NCBI RefSeq assembly: GCF_003675855.1
Contig: NZ_RCIH01000005.1
Span: forward strand, 124,001-188,000
Source of the DNA: Halostella salina
GTDB lineage: Archaea; Halobacteriota; Halobacteria; Halobacteriales; Natronoarchaeaceae
Direction of reading: 5' to 3'
Length of the DNA stretch: 64,000 nucleotides
Within the stretch, counting starts at the first letter, position 1. Each line of letters opens with the position of its first letter. Positions 24,720 to 33,607 of the stretch are shown piece by piece. The position numbers were made by a program, and so were the translations under genes. The notes beneath the pieces were generated by a model. The model saw only the letters and a program-made list of their open reading frames with translations, was not told where the DNA came from and searched no databases.

Positions 24720-26618
24720 CTACGCTGCGTCCCTGATCTCGAACCGGGCGCCGCCATCCTCGCTCTCGGTGACCGACGCGGTCCAGCCGTGTGCCGCCGC
24801 GATCTCGTCGACGATCATCAGGCCAAAGCCCGTCGAGTCGTCGGTCGAGAACCCGCCGTCGAACACCCGGTCCCGCCGGTCGGGCGGGATCCCGGGTCCG
24901 TCGTCGGCGACGTAGAAGCCGTCTACACGGTCCTCGGGTCCGTAGAGCGCGCCGACCCGGACCGTCACCCCGGGGCCGACGTGTTCGACGGCGTTGCGGA
25001 ACAGGTTCTCCAGCAGCCGCCTGAGGCGTTCCTCGTCGCAGTGTAGCGTCGCGTCGTCGCTGTCGAGCGCGAGCGTGCCGTCCTCGCTCCCGGCCGTGGC
25101 CCACGCCGCTTCCGCGAGTGAGAACAGGGACACGTCGGCCGCGTCCGCCGGGTCGACCTCCTGTCCGCCGCGGGCGACCGCGAGCACGTCCTCGATCAGG
25201 CCCTCCATCCGGTCGTGCATCTCGGCGACGGTTTCGAGATGGTCGTCGTCGTCGTACTCCTCGCGGGCGAGTTCGAGGTGGCCCGACGCCGCCTGCAGCG
25301 GGTTCCGGAGGTCGTGGGACACCACGTCGGCGAAGCTGTCCAGCCGCTCGTTCTGCCGCTGGAGTTCGCGCTGGGCCTGCTCCTGGGTGAGTTCGTAGCT
25401 CACCCACTGGGTGAGCAGTTCGACGAACGTCCGCTCGCTCTCGGTGAAGTTCCGGTCGCGCGGCGACGAGTCGGCGAAACAGAGCGTCCCGTACAGCTCG
25501 TTCCTGACGAGCACCTTGCTTCCGATGTAGCTCCCGAGTTCGAACGTCTCGTACGCTTTCGTCCCCTCCCAGCCCGCGGCGGGCGCGTCGTGGACGCTCA
25601 GCAGCTCGTCGCGCTCTATCGTCTTCTTGCAGTACGCCTTCGAGAGGGGACAGGACTCGCCGGGGGCGATGAGCGGGTGGTCGCCGGACGACGCCTCGAT
25701 CTCCTGAACGCCGTCCTCGATCCGGGTCAGGAAGCCGAGTTCGACCCCGAGCCGGTCCCGACCCAGGTCGAAGACGCGTTCGAGCTTGTCCTCGAACGAC
25801 GGGTCCGGCGCGGAGATGACGTTGTACAGCTCCCGGAACGACTCCTCGCGCTCCCGGATCCGCTCCTCCAGCTGTTTCCGCCTGCTGATGTCCCGGCCGA
25901 CCGTCAGGAGCGCGGTCACCTCGCCGTCCTCCGTGACCGGCTGGAGGACGCCGTCGACGGTGACGCACTCGCCGCGTTCGTTCCGGTGGACGGCCTCGTA
26001 GCGGACCGGTCGCCCGTCCGCGGCGGCGTCGAGCCAGTCCCGGAGGTCCGCCCGCAGCTCAGCGGAGTGGGACCACCAGGGCGTCTCCGGCAGCGGTTTC
26101 CCCCTGACCTCGCCGGGCGGCACGTCGACGAACGACAGCGCGTTCTCGTTGGCTCGCTGGAGGGTCCCATCGGGATCACAGAGCATGACGAAGGAGGCCG
26201 GCGCGTCGAACAGCGCCTCGAACCGGCTGGTGACCGCGCTCGCGTTCGCGTCGGGGTCGTCGCCGAGGGCGGTGTCAACCGTCACGGCACAGGTCCGCCG
26301 GTCGCCGTCCGCGGTCACGACGGCCTCAAGTTCACAGTCGATGGTCCCGTCGCGGGTCCGCAACCGCGCCGGCCTGGTCGCGCTCCCGCCGCCGTCGACC
26401 GCCGCGTCGACCACGGTTCCGTCGGCGTCGCCCTGCACCCAGTCGGAGAGCAGCGTCCCGAGCACGTCCTCACGCGACCCCGCGAACAGATCGACGGCCC
26501 GGTCCGAGCAGTCCGCGATCCGGCCCGTCCCGACGTCGATGATCAGTACCGTCGCGGGCATGCTCCGGACGGTTTCGCGGAGCACCCCTGCGGGAACGGC
26601 GGCGGTGTCGTCGCTCAC
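24720..26618 (-). CDS. Soluble PAS-PAS-GAF sensor histidine kinase
   Basis: 632 residues from the GTG at 26618. Domain order: PAS (about 15-120), second PAS (about 128-250, ends VGRDISRRKQLEERI), GAF (about 262-405, with GSYIGSKVLVRNELYGTLCF), HisKA with FADVVSHDLRNPLQ, and HATPase with LFRNAVEHV, DDGPGIP and STGFGLMIVDEI. No transmembrane helices, so it senses an intracellular signal. Open frame extends to 26741 (ATG), but the strong TATA box at 26643-26650 places transcription start at about 26619, making the GTG leaderless. It is divergent from the fructose aldolase gene; no response regulator is adjacent. Confidence 0.9.
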   Translation of the reverse strand: MSDDTAAVPAGVLRETVRSMPATVLIIDVGTGRIADCSDRAVDLFAGSREDVLGTLLSDWVQGDADGTVVDAAVDGGGSATRPARLRTRDGTIDCELEAVVTADGDRRTCAVTVDTALGDDPDANASAVTSRFEALFDAPASFVMLCDPDGTLQRANENALSFVDVPPGEVRGKPLPETPWWSHSAELRADLRDWLDAAADGRPVRYEAVHRNERGECVTVDGVLQPVTEDGEVTALLTVGRDISRRKQLEERIREREESFRELYNVISAPDPSFEDKLERVFDLGRDRLGVELGFLTRIEDGVQEIEASSGDHPLIAPGESCPLSKAYCKKTIERDELLSVHDAPAAGWEGTKAYETFELGSYIGSKVLVRNELYGTLCFADSSPRDRNFTESERTFVELLTQWVSYELTQEQAQRELQRQNERLDSFADVVSHDLRNPLQAASGHLELAREEYDDDDHLETVAEMHDRMEGLIEDVLAVARGGQEVDPADAADVSLFSLAEAAWATAGSEDGTLALDSDDATLHCDEERLRRLLENLFRNAVEHVGPGVTVRVGALYGPEDRVDGFYVADDGPGIPPDRRDRVFDGGFSTDDSTGFGLMIVDEIAAAHGWTASVTESEDGGARFEIRDAA

Positions 26619-26642
26619 GTTGTCTTCTCTTTTCACTCTCCG

Positions 26643-26650
26643 TATATAAA
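26643..26650 (-). promoter_or_regulatory. TATA box of the PAS-GAF kinase
   Basis: Minus-strand TTTATATA, one of the best TATA boxes in the window. Centred 28 nt upstream of GTG 26618; it decides the start codon. Confidence 0.7.
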
Positions 26651-26728
26651 TTCGTGGTCCGCGGCTGGAGGCCGTAACGCGCCACTGTCGGCCATCGCCC
26701 GAACGAACGTCTTTTCCACAGCTATTAC

Positions 26729-26748
26729 CAATCAAAAACAATCAAATT
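26729..26748 (+). repeat. Tandem CAATCAAA elements upstream of the aldolase gene
   Basis: Two copies of CAATCAAA begin at 26729 and 26739, exactly 10 nt (about one helical turn) apart, 40-60 nt upstream of the aldolase start. The CAATCA core recurs before ptfC and ptfA in the same locus, so it may be an operator for GlpR or another fructose regulator. Confidence 0.45.
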
Positions 26749-26789
26749 CAACAGAACTTACACACAGATACCCGTGTGTTCGATCACGA

Positions 26790-27578
26790 ATGCAGCCCAC
26801 TACCGACTCGCCGCTGACGCGGAACGGGCGGTCGATCGTGCTCGCTCACGACCACGGCCTGGAGCACGGCCCCAGCGCCTTCGCGGACGTTCCCGAACGA
26901 CTGGACCCCGAGACGGTGTTCGACATGGCGACCCACGACGCCGTCACCGGGTTCGCGGTCGGAAAGGGACTCGCGGAGACGTACTACCCGTCGTACGATG
27001 ACGACGTGAACCTGCTGGCGAAGTTGAACGGGACGAGCGCGCTCTGGGAGGGCGAACCCTACTCGCCGCAGAACTGGAGCGTGGAGTACGCCGAGGAACT
27101 CGGCGCGGACGCCATCGGCTACACCGTCTACCCCGGCACGAACCGCGAGCCGGAGATGTTCGAGGAGTTCCGCGACGTACAGGAAGCCGCCCGCGACCGG
27201 GACCTGCCCGTGGCGATGTGGTCGTACCCCCGCGGGCAGGCGATCAAGGCGCATCGCACGCCCGACACCATCGCCTACGCGACCCGGATCGGACTCGAAC
27301 TCGGTGCCGACTTCGCGAAGGTGAAGTACCCGCGCAGCAAGGCGGCGATGGCCCACGCCGTCGACGCCGCCGGCGAGGTGAACGTCCTCCTGAGTGGCGG
27401 GTCGAAAACCTCCGACCGCGAGTTCCTCTCGATGGTCGAGGGCGCGATAGACGCCGGCGTCTCGGGCCTCGCAGTCGGCCGGAACGTCTGGCAGCGGGAG
27501 AACCCGACCGCGATCCTCGACGCCCTCGAAGCGGTCGTGTTCGAGGGCGCGACCGTCGACGCCGCGCTCGACGGGTAA
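26790..27578 (+). CDS. fba: Class I (DhnA-type) fructose-bisphosphate aldolase
   Basis: 262 residues. SIVLAHDHGLEHGP at the N-terminus and FAKVKYPRSK (Schiff-base Lys region) identify the DhnA/archaeal class I aldolase family; VLLSGGSKTSDREFLSM is the phosphate-binding end of the barrel. Within this family some members make 2-amino-3,7-dideoxy-D-threo-hept-6-ulosonate for aromatic amino acids. Position at the head of a fructose PTS locus favours cleavage of fructose 1,6-bisphosphate. In Haloferax, as I recall, the equivalent position holds a class II aldolase, so this genome may have substituted the class I enzyme. Confidence 0.88.
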   Translation: MQPTTDSPLTRNGRSIVLAHDHGLEHGPSAFADVPERLDPETVFDMATHDAVTGFAVGKGLAETYYPSYDDDVNLLAKLNGTSALWEGEPYSPQNWSVEYAEELGADAIGYTVYPGTNREPEMFEEFRDVQEAARDRDLPVAMWSYPRGQAIKAHRTPDTIAYATRIGLELGADFAKVKYPRSKAAMAHAVDAAGEVNVLLSGGSKTSDREFLSMVEGAIDAGVSGLAVGRNVWQRENPTAILDALEAVVFEGATVDAALDG

Positions 27579-27692
27579 CTACCCGTGCGACACATGCTGG
27601 CCCGGCGACCGACGACCCTCCACCCAGAAACGATCATAGACGAACGCAAACAACTATCACCGTGGAAAAGCGATCACGGCACAACGAGGACC

Positions 27693-28460
27693 ATGTTACC
27701 GGCAGCACGAAAGCGGAAGATCGTCGAACTCGTCTCGGAGCACGACGGCCGCTCGGTCGAGGAACTGGCCGAGGCGATGGACTGCTCGAAGGCGACGATC
27801 CGCCGCGACCTCAACGACCTGGCCGAGCGACAGCTCATCGAGCGGTCCCACGGCGGTGCGGTCCCCGCGACGACGGTCGGCGAGGAGCAGTCCTACGGGC
27901 AGAAGGAGGTGCAGAACCTCGACGCGAAGATGTCGATCGCCGAGCGCGCGGTCGAGGAGATTCAGGAGAACCAGGTGGTCTTCTTCGACGCCGGGTCGAC
28001 GACGATGCAGGTGGCCAAGCACGCCCCCACGGACGGCTCCTTTCTCTCCGTCACGAACTCGCCGTTGCTGGCGCTGGAACTGAGCAAGGGTGACAACGAG
28101 GTCAACCTCACCGGCGGGACGTTACGCCGGCAGACTCGGGCGCTGGTCGGGCCGAGCGCCGAGAGCTTCATGGAGCGAATGAACTTCGACCTGCTCTTTC
28201 TCGGCACGAACGCCATCGACCCGGTTCAGGGGCTGCTGACGCCCAACGAGGACGAGGCCCGGATCAAGGAGCTGATGATCGAGAAGTCCCGCCGGGTCGT
28301 GCTCGTCGCCGACGGGTCGAAGCTCCAGAATCGGAGCTTCGTCCGCTTTGCCGGGTTCGAGGACCTCGACGTGTTCGTCACGGACGCGTCGCTGACCGAC
28401 GCCCAGCGTGAGCCGTTCGAGAGCGCGGGCGTCGAACTCATCGAAGGACTGGACGCATGA
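27693..28460 (+). CDS. glpR: DeoR-family regulator GlpR
   Basis: 255 residues. N-terminal DeoR winged helix (residues 3-57, with CSKATIRRDLNDLAERQLIERSHGGA) and a C-terminal DeoRC sensor domain (FFDAGSTTMQVAKH, VTNSPLLALEL, LTGGTLRR, LFLGTNAID), which binds sugar phosphate. In Haloferax, GlpR represses fructose and glucose catabolic genes and is encoded next to pfkB, as here. The stop overlaps the pfkB start (ATGA), so the regulator is co-translated with the kinase. Start chosen at MLPAARKRKI; further upstream in-frame ATGs give no family-like sequence. Confidence 0.93.
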   Translation: MLPAARKRKIVELVSEHDGRSVEELAEAMDCSKATIRRDLNDLAERQLIERSHGGAVPATTVGEEQSYGQKEVQNLDAKMSIAERAVEEIQENQVVFFDAGSTTMQVAKHAPTDGSFLSVTNSPLLALELSKGDNEVNLTGGTLRRQTRALVGPSAESFMERMNFDLLFLGTNAIDPVQGLLTPNEDEARIKELMIEKSRRVVLVADGSKLQNRSFVRFAGFEDLDVFVTDASLTDAQREPFESAGVELIEGLDA

Positions 28461-29365
28461 TCCTCACGGTCACCCTGAATCCCGCCGTCGACCACACCAT
28501 CCAGATCGACGAACTGCCCGCGCCGGGCAGCGTCGCCCGGACGAGCGACGCCCAGTTCGACCCCGGCGGCAAGGGGATCAACGTCTCGAAGTACCTCGTC
28601 GAACTCGGCGCGGAGACGCTCGCGACGGGACCGATCGGCGACTTCCTCGGCGAGTACATCGACGACAGCCTCGACGACGAGGGGATCCCCTGTGACTTCG
28701 TGCAGATCGACGGGTGCTCCCGGCTGAACACGACGCTGCTGACCGACGGCGAGGAGTACAAGATCAACCACGACGGGCCGACGGTGTCCGGCGACGCCGT
28801 CGACCGGATCGTCGACACCATCGGGACGTACGACCCCTCGACGGTCGTCGTCGCGGGCAGCCGGCCGCCGGGACTCGGGCCGGACGCTGTCGACCGGATC
28901 GCACGCGCCGGTCCGTGGCGGACGGCTGTCGACGTGGGCGGCGACACGCTCGCCGACCTGACCGCCGAGTACGCTCTCTGCAAGCCGAACCGCGAGGAAC
29001 TGGCCGCCGCGACCGGCCACCCCGTCGACTCGCTCGACGACTGCATCGAGGCGGCGAGGGCGCTCCGTGACTGCGGGTTCGACCGCGTCGTCGCCTCGCT
29101 CGGGGCCGACGGCGCGCTGGTCGCGGGCGAGTCGGGCGTGCTTCACGCCGACGCGCTGGCCGTCGACGTGGTCGACACCGTGGGCGCCGGCGACGCCCTG
29201 CTCTCCGGCTTCGTCGACGCGCTCGAACGCGGCCGGTCCGACCGTGAAGCGCTCCAGGCCGGCGTCGCCGTCGCTTCCCGCGTCGTCGCGGTACCGGGGA
29301 CCGACGTTCCGACCTTCGCGGACGTGCGGACCGACGCCGAGTCCGTGTCGGTCTCCGTGGTGTAA
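28457..29365 (+). CDS. pfkB: 1-phosphofructokinase
   Basis: 302 residues, PfkB/ribokinase superfamily. Begins MILTVTLNPAVDHTI, the usual start of 1-phosphofructokinases and tagatose-6-phosphate kinases; contains FDPGGKGINVSKYL (substrate loop) and the catalytic GAGDALLSGF with its Asp base. It phosphorylates the fructose 1-phosphate delivered by the PTS to fructose 1,6-bisphosphate using ATP. Overlaps glpR by 4 nt and is followed, after a promoter region, by the PTS genes. Confidence 0.95.
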   Translation: MILTVTLNPAVDHTIQIDELPAPGSVARTSDAQFDPGGKGINVSKYLVELGAETLATGPIGDFLGEYIDDSLDDEGIPCDFVQIDGCSRLNTTLLTDGEEYKINHDGPTVSGDAVDRIVDTIGTYDPSTVVVAGSRPPGLGPDAVDRIARAGPWRTAVDVGGDTLADLTAEYALCKPNREELAAATGHPVDSLDDCIEAARALRDCGFDRVVASLGADGALVAGESGVLHADALAVDVVDTVGAGDALLSGFVDALERGRSDREALQAGVAVASRVVAVPGTDVPTFADVRTDAESVSVSVV

Positions 29366-29426
29366 CTCCGTTTCTTCCCCGTAGCCCGGTCGGTTCGTGT
29401 TCGTGGCGTTTTCCGTGCCAATATAG

Positions 29427-29472
29427 CAATCAGAAACAAACACAAACGAAAATACTTTTGAACATTTGATTG
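29427..29472 (+). promoter_or_regulatory. ptfC promoter with inverted CAATCA/TGATTG elements
   Basis: An AT-rich region in a GC-rich genome. CAATCA (29427-29432) and its reverse complement TGATTG (29467-29472) flank a TATA-like AATACTTTT (29451-29459). Symmetric sites around the TATA box would suit a repressor; GlpR is the local candidate. This is inference from position and symmetry. Confidence 0.45.
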
Positions 29473-29494
29473 TATAATGATGTGGAATCCCACT

Positions 29495-30652
29495 ATGGCA
29501 TCCAGCGACAAGGCGGAAAGCGTCCTTCGGGCGCACGTAACCTCCGTCAAGGAGGACCTGATGACGGGCGTATCGTTCATGATCCCGTTCGTGACGATCG
29601 GGGGGATCTTCATGGCGATCGGGTTCGGGCTGTCCGAGTTCGGCATGTTCCCCGGTAGTACGGAGACGGTGTTCTCGGAGACCGGGTCGCTCCCGTGGTA
29701 CTTCGCACAGATCGGCAACCTGGGGCTGACGGTGATGATCCCCATCCTCGGGGGGTACATCGCGTACGCGATAGCCGACAAGCCGGGGCTCGCTCCGGGG
29801 TTCATGCTGTCGTACATCCTGCAACAGGGCATGCTGATAGACGCCGCCGGCGCTGCGGTGAATCTCAACGCCGACGGCGCGACCGCCGGCTTCCTCGGCG
29901 CGATCGTCGCCGGCCTGCTGGCGGGTTACGTCGCACGCTTCCTGAAGAACCTCGACGTCCCGGCGTTCATCGAGCCGATGATGCCGGTCCTGATAATCCC
30001 GGTGCTGACGACTCTGGTGCTCGCGCCGGTGATGCTGTTCGTGCTCGGCGTCCCCATCGCGCTCGCCAACGAGTCGCTGACCGGCTTCCTCGAATCGATG
30101 CGCGGCGGGCAGGCGCTGATCGTCGGTGCCATCCTCGGCGGCATGATGGCGTTCGACATGGGCGGTCCGGTGAACAAGGTCGCCTACGTGTTCGCCACGG
30201 GCCTGATCGGCGAGGGCGTCACCGGTCCGATGGCGGCGGTGATGATCGGCGGCATGATCCCGCCGATCGGGCTGGCGATCTCGAACTTCATCTCGCCCCA
30301 CAAGTACGCGGCGGAGATGTACGAGAACGCCAAGAGCGGCCTCGTGCTCGGGTTCTCCTTCATCACCGAGGGGGCGATCCCGTACGCGGCGGCCGACCCC
30401 ATCCGGGTCATCCCCAGCATCGTGGCCGGGAGCGCGGTCGGCGGCGCGGCCGCGATGACGCTCGACGTGACGATGCCGGCCCCGCACGGCGGCATCTTCG
30501 TCATTCCGCTGTCGAACTCGCCGTTCATGTTCCTGGCCTGCATCCTGCTTGGCTCGCTCGTCACGGCGGCCGTGGCGCTCCTGCTCAAGCCGGACTTCGA
30601 GGACCGCGTCGAGGCCGGCGACGCCGGCGCAACACCTCAGGCCGATGACTAA
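29495..30652 (+). CDS. ptfC: Fructose PTS permease, EIIC component
   Basis: 385 residues from MASSDKAESVL; an ATG six codons upstream (29477) is an alternative. Eight to ten hydrophobic segments and the EIIC signatures MTGVSFMIPFVTIGGIF, FDMGGPVNKVAY and FITEGAIPYAAADP place it in the fructose-type EIIC family. It transports fructose across the membrane while EIIB phosphorylates it. EIIA and EIIB domains are not fused but encoded separately downstream, as in Haloferax. It has its own promoter region upstream and a second promoter-like element before ptfA. Confidence 0.95.
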   Translation: MASSDKAESVLRAHVTSVKEDLMTGVSFMIPFVTIGGIFMAIGFGLSEFGMFPGSTETVFSETGSLPWYFAQIGNLGLTVMIPILGGYIAYAIADKPGLAPGFMLSYILQQGMLIDAAGAAVNLNADGATAGFLGAIVAGLLAGYVARFLKNLDVPAFIEPMMPVLIIPVLTTLVLAPVMLFVLGVPIALANESLTGFLESMRGGQALIVGAILGGMMAFDMGGPVNKVAYVFATGLIGEGVTGPMAAVMIGGMIPPIGLAISNFISPHKYAAEMYENAKSGLVLGFSFITEGAIPYAAADPIRVIPSIVAGSAVGGAAAMTLDVTMPAPHGGIFVIPLSNSPFMFLACILLGSLVTAAVALLLKPDFEDRVEAGDAGATPQADD

Positions 30653-30656
30653 CAAC

Positions 30657-30677
30657 CGTTAAGTCCCCGGACAATCA
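30657..30677 (+). promoter_or_regulatory. Internal promoter and CAATCA element upstream of ptfA
   Basis: TATA-like CGTTAAGT (30657-30664) lies about 27 nt before the ptfA ATG, and a CAATCA element (30672-30677) falls between the two, where a bound repressor would block initiation. Confidence 0.45.
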
Positions 30678-30687
30678 TTTTCAAACA

Positions 30688-31164
30688 ATGACGGTCACAA
30701 TCGATCAGAGCGACGTGGACGAGCTGATCCCGACCGACCACGTCTCGCTCTCGGAGCCGCCGGCCGGGAAGGAGGCCACCATCGAGTACCTGCTCGACCT
30801 GCTCGTCGATGCGGGCCGCGTCGACGACCGCGACGCCGCGCTCACGGCGCTGCTCGCCCGCGAGGAGGAGACCACCACGGGCGTCGGCAAGGGGATCGGC
30901 ATCCCCCACGCCAAGACCGACGCCGTCTCGCGCCCCTCGGTCGCGTTCGTCCGCTCCGAGGACGGCGTCGACTTCGGGTCGATGGACGGGGAGCCGGCGA
31001 CGCTGCTGTTCATGATCCTCGTGCCCGAGTCCGGCGCGGAGGACCACCTCTCGATCCTCAGTTCGCTCTCGCGGGCGCTGATGCACGACGAGGTCCGCGA
31101 GGACCTCCACGCCGCCGAGGACGCCGAGGCGGTGCGCGACACGCTGAAGGAGGCCGTCGCATGA
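30688..31164 (+). CDS. ptfA: Fructose PTS EIIA component
   Basis: 158 residues, EIIA of the fructose/mannitol type. The phosphorylatable His is in GIGIPHAKTDAV (His74), followed by the family segment PATLLFMILVPES. It receives phosphate from HPr and passes it to EIIB. The stop overlaps the HPr start (ATGA). Confidence 0.94.
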   Translation: MTVTIDQSDVDELIPTDHVSLSEPPAGKEATIEYLLDLLVDAGRVDDRDAALTALLAREEETTTGVGKGIGIPHAKTDAVSRPSVAFVRSEDGVDFGSMDGEPATLLFMILVPESGAEDHLSILSSLSRALMHDEVREDLHAAEDAEAVRDTLKEAVA

Positions 31165-31439
31165 GCACGGAGCGGACGGTCACGGTCGTCCCCGAGGACG
31201 GGCTGCACGCCCGGCCCGCCGCGGCGTTCGTCGAGGCGGCGAACGAGCACGACGCCGACGTGGAAGTCGGCACGCCCGACGGCGACCTCGTCGCCGCCGG
31301 CAGCATGATCGCAGTCACCAGCCTCGGCGTGGCCGAGGGCGACGACGTGCGCCTCGTCGCGGACGGCGACGATGCCGACGCCGCCCTCGACGCGCTGGCG
31401 GCCATCCTTACCACGCCGGAGGACGAACTAGACGCATGA
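31161..31439 (+). CDS. ptsH: Phosphocarrier protein HPr
   Basis: 92 residues. The active-site motif GLHARPAAAF places the phospho-His at residue 16. The regulatory Ser46 context of Gram-positive HPr is partly present as AAGSMIAVTSLGV; no HPr kinase gene is in the window, so such regulation is not implied. Translationally coupled to both neighbours by 4-nt overlaps. Confidence 0.95.
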   Translation: MSTERTVTVVPEDGLHARPAAAFVEAANEHDADVEVGTPDGDLVAAGSMIAVTSLGVAEGDDVRLVADGDDADAALDALAAILTTPEDELDA

Positions 31440-33130
31440 GCACCGAGCGACAGGTCCTCTCCGGAACGGGCGCGACGCCGCGTGCCGGCGTCGGGACCGT
31501 CGTCTGGTACGACCCGGAGACGGAACTGCCCGACCTGCCGGCCGACGGCGTCGACGAGGCGGCCGAGCGCGAGCGGTTCGAGGCCGCCCGCGAGACTGCG
31601 GAGGCCGAACTCGAACGCGAGCGCGAGCGCACCGCCGAGCGCGTCGGCGAGGCGGAGGCGGCCGTCTTCGACGCGCACGTCCAGTTCGTCAACGACCCGA
31701 CCATCGCCGACGCCGTCGAGGCGGCTATCGACGACGGCCTCCCCGCCCCGAACGCCGTCCACGAGGCGTTCGCCGACCACATCGAGCAGTTCGAGGGAAT
31801 GGACGGCCGCATGGCCGAGCGCGCGGACGACCTGCGGGACGTGCGCGACCGACTCGTCCGGATCCTCACGGACGGCGACCGCGTCGACCTCGCGGCGCTC
31901 CCGGAGGGGGCCGTCGTGCTCGCCGAGCGGTTGACGCCGAGCGACACGGCACAGTTGAATCCCGAGCGCGTCGCCGGGTTCGCGACGGCGACGGGCGGCC
32001 GCACGTCCCACGCGGCCATCTTCGCGCGCTCGCTGGCGCTGCCGGCCGTCGTCGGCGTCGGCGACGCGCTGCTGGACGTGCCCGACGACGCCGACGTGCT
32101 GGTCGACGGGGACGCGGGCGAACTCGTCGTCAACCCGACCGACGAGGAGCGCGAGGCGGCGCGCACCGAGGAGACCGCCGAGGTGCGTCCCGACCCCATC
32201 TCGACCGCCGACGGGAAAGCGATCGAGGTCGCCGCGAACGTCGGCCAGCACGCGGAGGTCGAACCAGCGGTCGAGCGCGGCGCGGACGGGATCGGGCTCT
32301 ACCGCACCGAGTTCCTCTTCCTCGACCGCGAGTCGCCGCCGGACGAGGACGAGCAGTTCGAGACGATCGTCGAGGCGCTGGACGCGTTTCCCGAGGGCCG
32401 GGTCGTCGTCCGCACGCTCGACGTGGGCGGCGACAAGGGGGTGCCGTATCTGGACCTGCCCGAGGAGGAGAACCCGTTCCTCGGCGAGCGCGGCATCCGC
32501 CGCTCGCTCGGGCCGGACGCGGACCTGTTCGAGACGCAACTCCGCGCGCTCCTCCGGGCCGCCGCCGCGGGCGACGGTGACCTGGCCGTGATGTTCCCCC
32601 TGGTCGCGACCGTCGAGGAGCTGGCGGCCGCGCTGGAGCGCGTCGACGAGGTAGCCGCCGACCTGGAGGCCGAGGGCGTCGACTACGCCCGACCGGAACT
32701 GGGCGTGATGATCGAGACGCCGAGCGCGGCCTTCGTCGCCGACGAGTTCGCCGAGCGGGTCGACTTCCTCTCGATCGGGACGAACGACCTCGCGCAGTAC
32801 GTGATGGCGGCCGCCCGGGAGAACGACCGCGTGGCCGACCTGCACGACCCCCTCCATCCGGGCGTCCTGCGCGCCATCCACCACACCGTGCAGGCCGGCC
32901 ACGAGGGCGACGCCTGGGTCGGTATGTGCGGCGAGATGGCCGGCGACCCCGAGGTGACGGAACTGCTCGTCGGGCTCGGGCTGGACGAACTGAGCATGAG
33001 CGCCGTCACCATCCCCGACGTGAAGGCGAACGTGGAGACGACAGACACCGACGCGGCCGCGGACCTGGCGGCTGACGCCCGTGCGGCCGACACGAGAACT
33101 AAGGTACTCGACCGTATTCATCGATCATGA
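31436..33130 (+). CDS. ptsI: PTS enzyme I (phosphoenolpyruvate-protein phosphotransferase)
   Basis: 564 residues, the standard EI size. N-terminal HPr-binding helical region, the swivelling phospho-His domain with GGRTSHAAIFARSLALPAVV (His192), and the C-terminal PEP-binding barrel with GLYRTEFLFLDRE, VVRTLDVGGDKGVPYL, ERGIRRSL, MIETPSA and SIGTNDLAQYVMA. It starts phosphate transfer from PEP to HPr. Overlaps ptsH upstream and ptfB downstream by 4 nt each. Confidence 0.97.
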   Translation: MSTERQVLSGTGATPRAGVGTVVWYDPETELPDLPADGVDEAAERERFEAARETAEAELERERERTAERVGEAEAAVFDAHVQFVNDPTIADAVEAAIDDGLPAPNAVHEAFADHIEQFEGMDGRMAERADDLRDVRDRLVRILTDGDRVDLAALPEGAVVLAERLTPSDTAQLNPERVAGFATATGGRTSHAAIFARSLALPAVVGVGDALLDVPDDADVLVDGDAGELVVNPTDEEREAARTEETAEVRPDPISTADGKAIEVAANVGQHAEVEPAVERGADGIGLYRTEFLFLDRESPPDEDEQFETIVEALDAFPEGRVVVRTLDVGGDKGVPYLDLPEEENPFLGERGIRRSLGPDADLFETQLRALLRAAAAGDGDLAVMFPLVATVEELAAALERVDEVAADLEAEGVDYARPELGVMIETPSAAFVADEFAERVDFLSIGTNDLAQYVMAAARENDRVADLHDPLHPGVLRAIHHTVQAGHEGDAWVGMCGEMAGDPEVTELLVGLGLDELSMSAVTIPDVKANVETTDTDAAADLAADARAADTRTKVLDRIHRS

Positions 33131-33564
33131 ACATCGTAGCAGTCACGTCCTGTCCGACAGGTATCGCACACAGCCAGATGGCCGCGGAGAACCTGGAGCA
33201 GACCGCCGAGGAACTGGGCCACGACATCCGCGTCGAGATACAGGGCGCGATGGGGGCCGAAGACGAACTGACCGCCCAGGAGATCGCAGATGCCGGCGCC
33301 GTTATCATCGCGGCCGACACCTCGGTCAGCCGCGACCGCTTCGAGGAGAAACCGGTCGTCAAGGGGACGGTCAAAGACGCCGTCAACGACGCCCGGTCGC
33401 TGATCGAGCAGGCCGTCGACGCCGCCGACGCCGGCGAGACGGGCGCTGTCGAGGCCGAGACCGGAACGGCCGACGCGGGGGCCGACGCCGGCGACGAGCA
33501 GGTCCGCCGCGGCGGCGACCGCTCGAAGAGCCTCGTCGCCCGGCTGAAGCGGCTGTTCTCCTGA
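33127..33564 (+). CDS. ptfB: Fructose PTS EIIB component with C-terminal extension
   Basis: 145 residues. The EIIB-fructose domain occupies residues 1 to about 98, with the phospho-Cys in VAVTSCPTGIAHSQMA (Cys9). It transfers phosphate from EIIA to fructose bound at EIIC. Beyond the domain there is a roughly 45-residue tail: an Ala/Asp/Gly/Glu-rich linker and then a basic amphipathic end (RSKSLVARLKRLFS). That tail is not part of the standard domain and may contact membrane or EIIC (inference). Confidence 0.92.
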   Translation: MNIVAVTSCPTGIAHSQMAAENLEQTAEELGHDIRVEIQGAMGAEDELTAQEIADAGAVIIAADTSVSRDRFEEKPVVKGTVKDAVNDARSLIEQAVDAADAGETGAVEAETGTADAGADAGDEQVRRGGDRSKSLVARLKRLFS

Positions 33565-33607
33565 TCCCGCCGAATGCTGGCGGGCGACCGCCGGCCCCTC
33601 TCCCACC

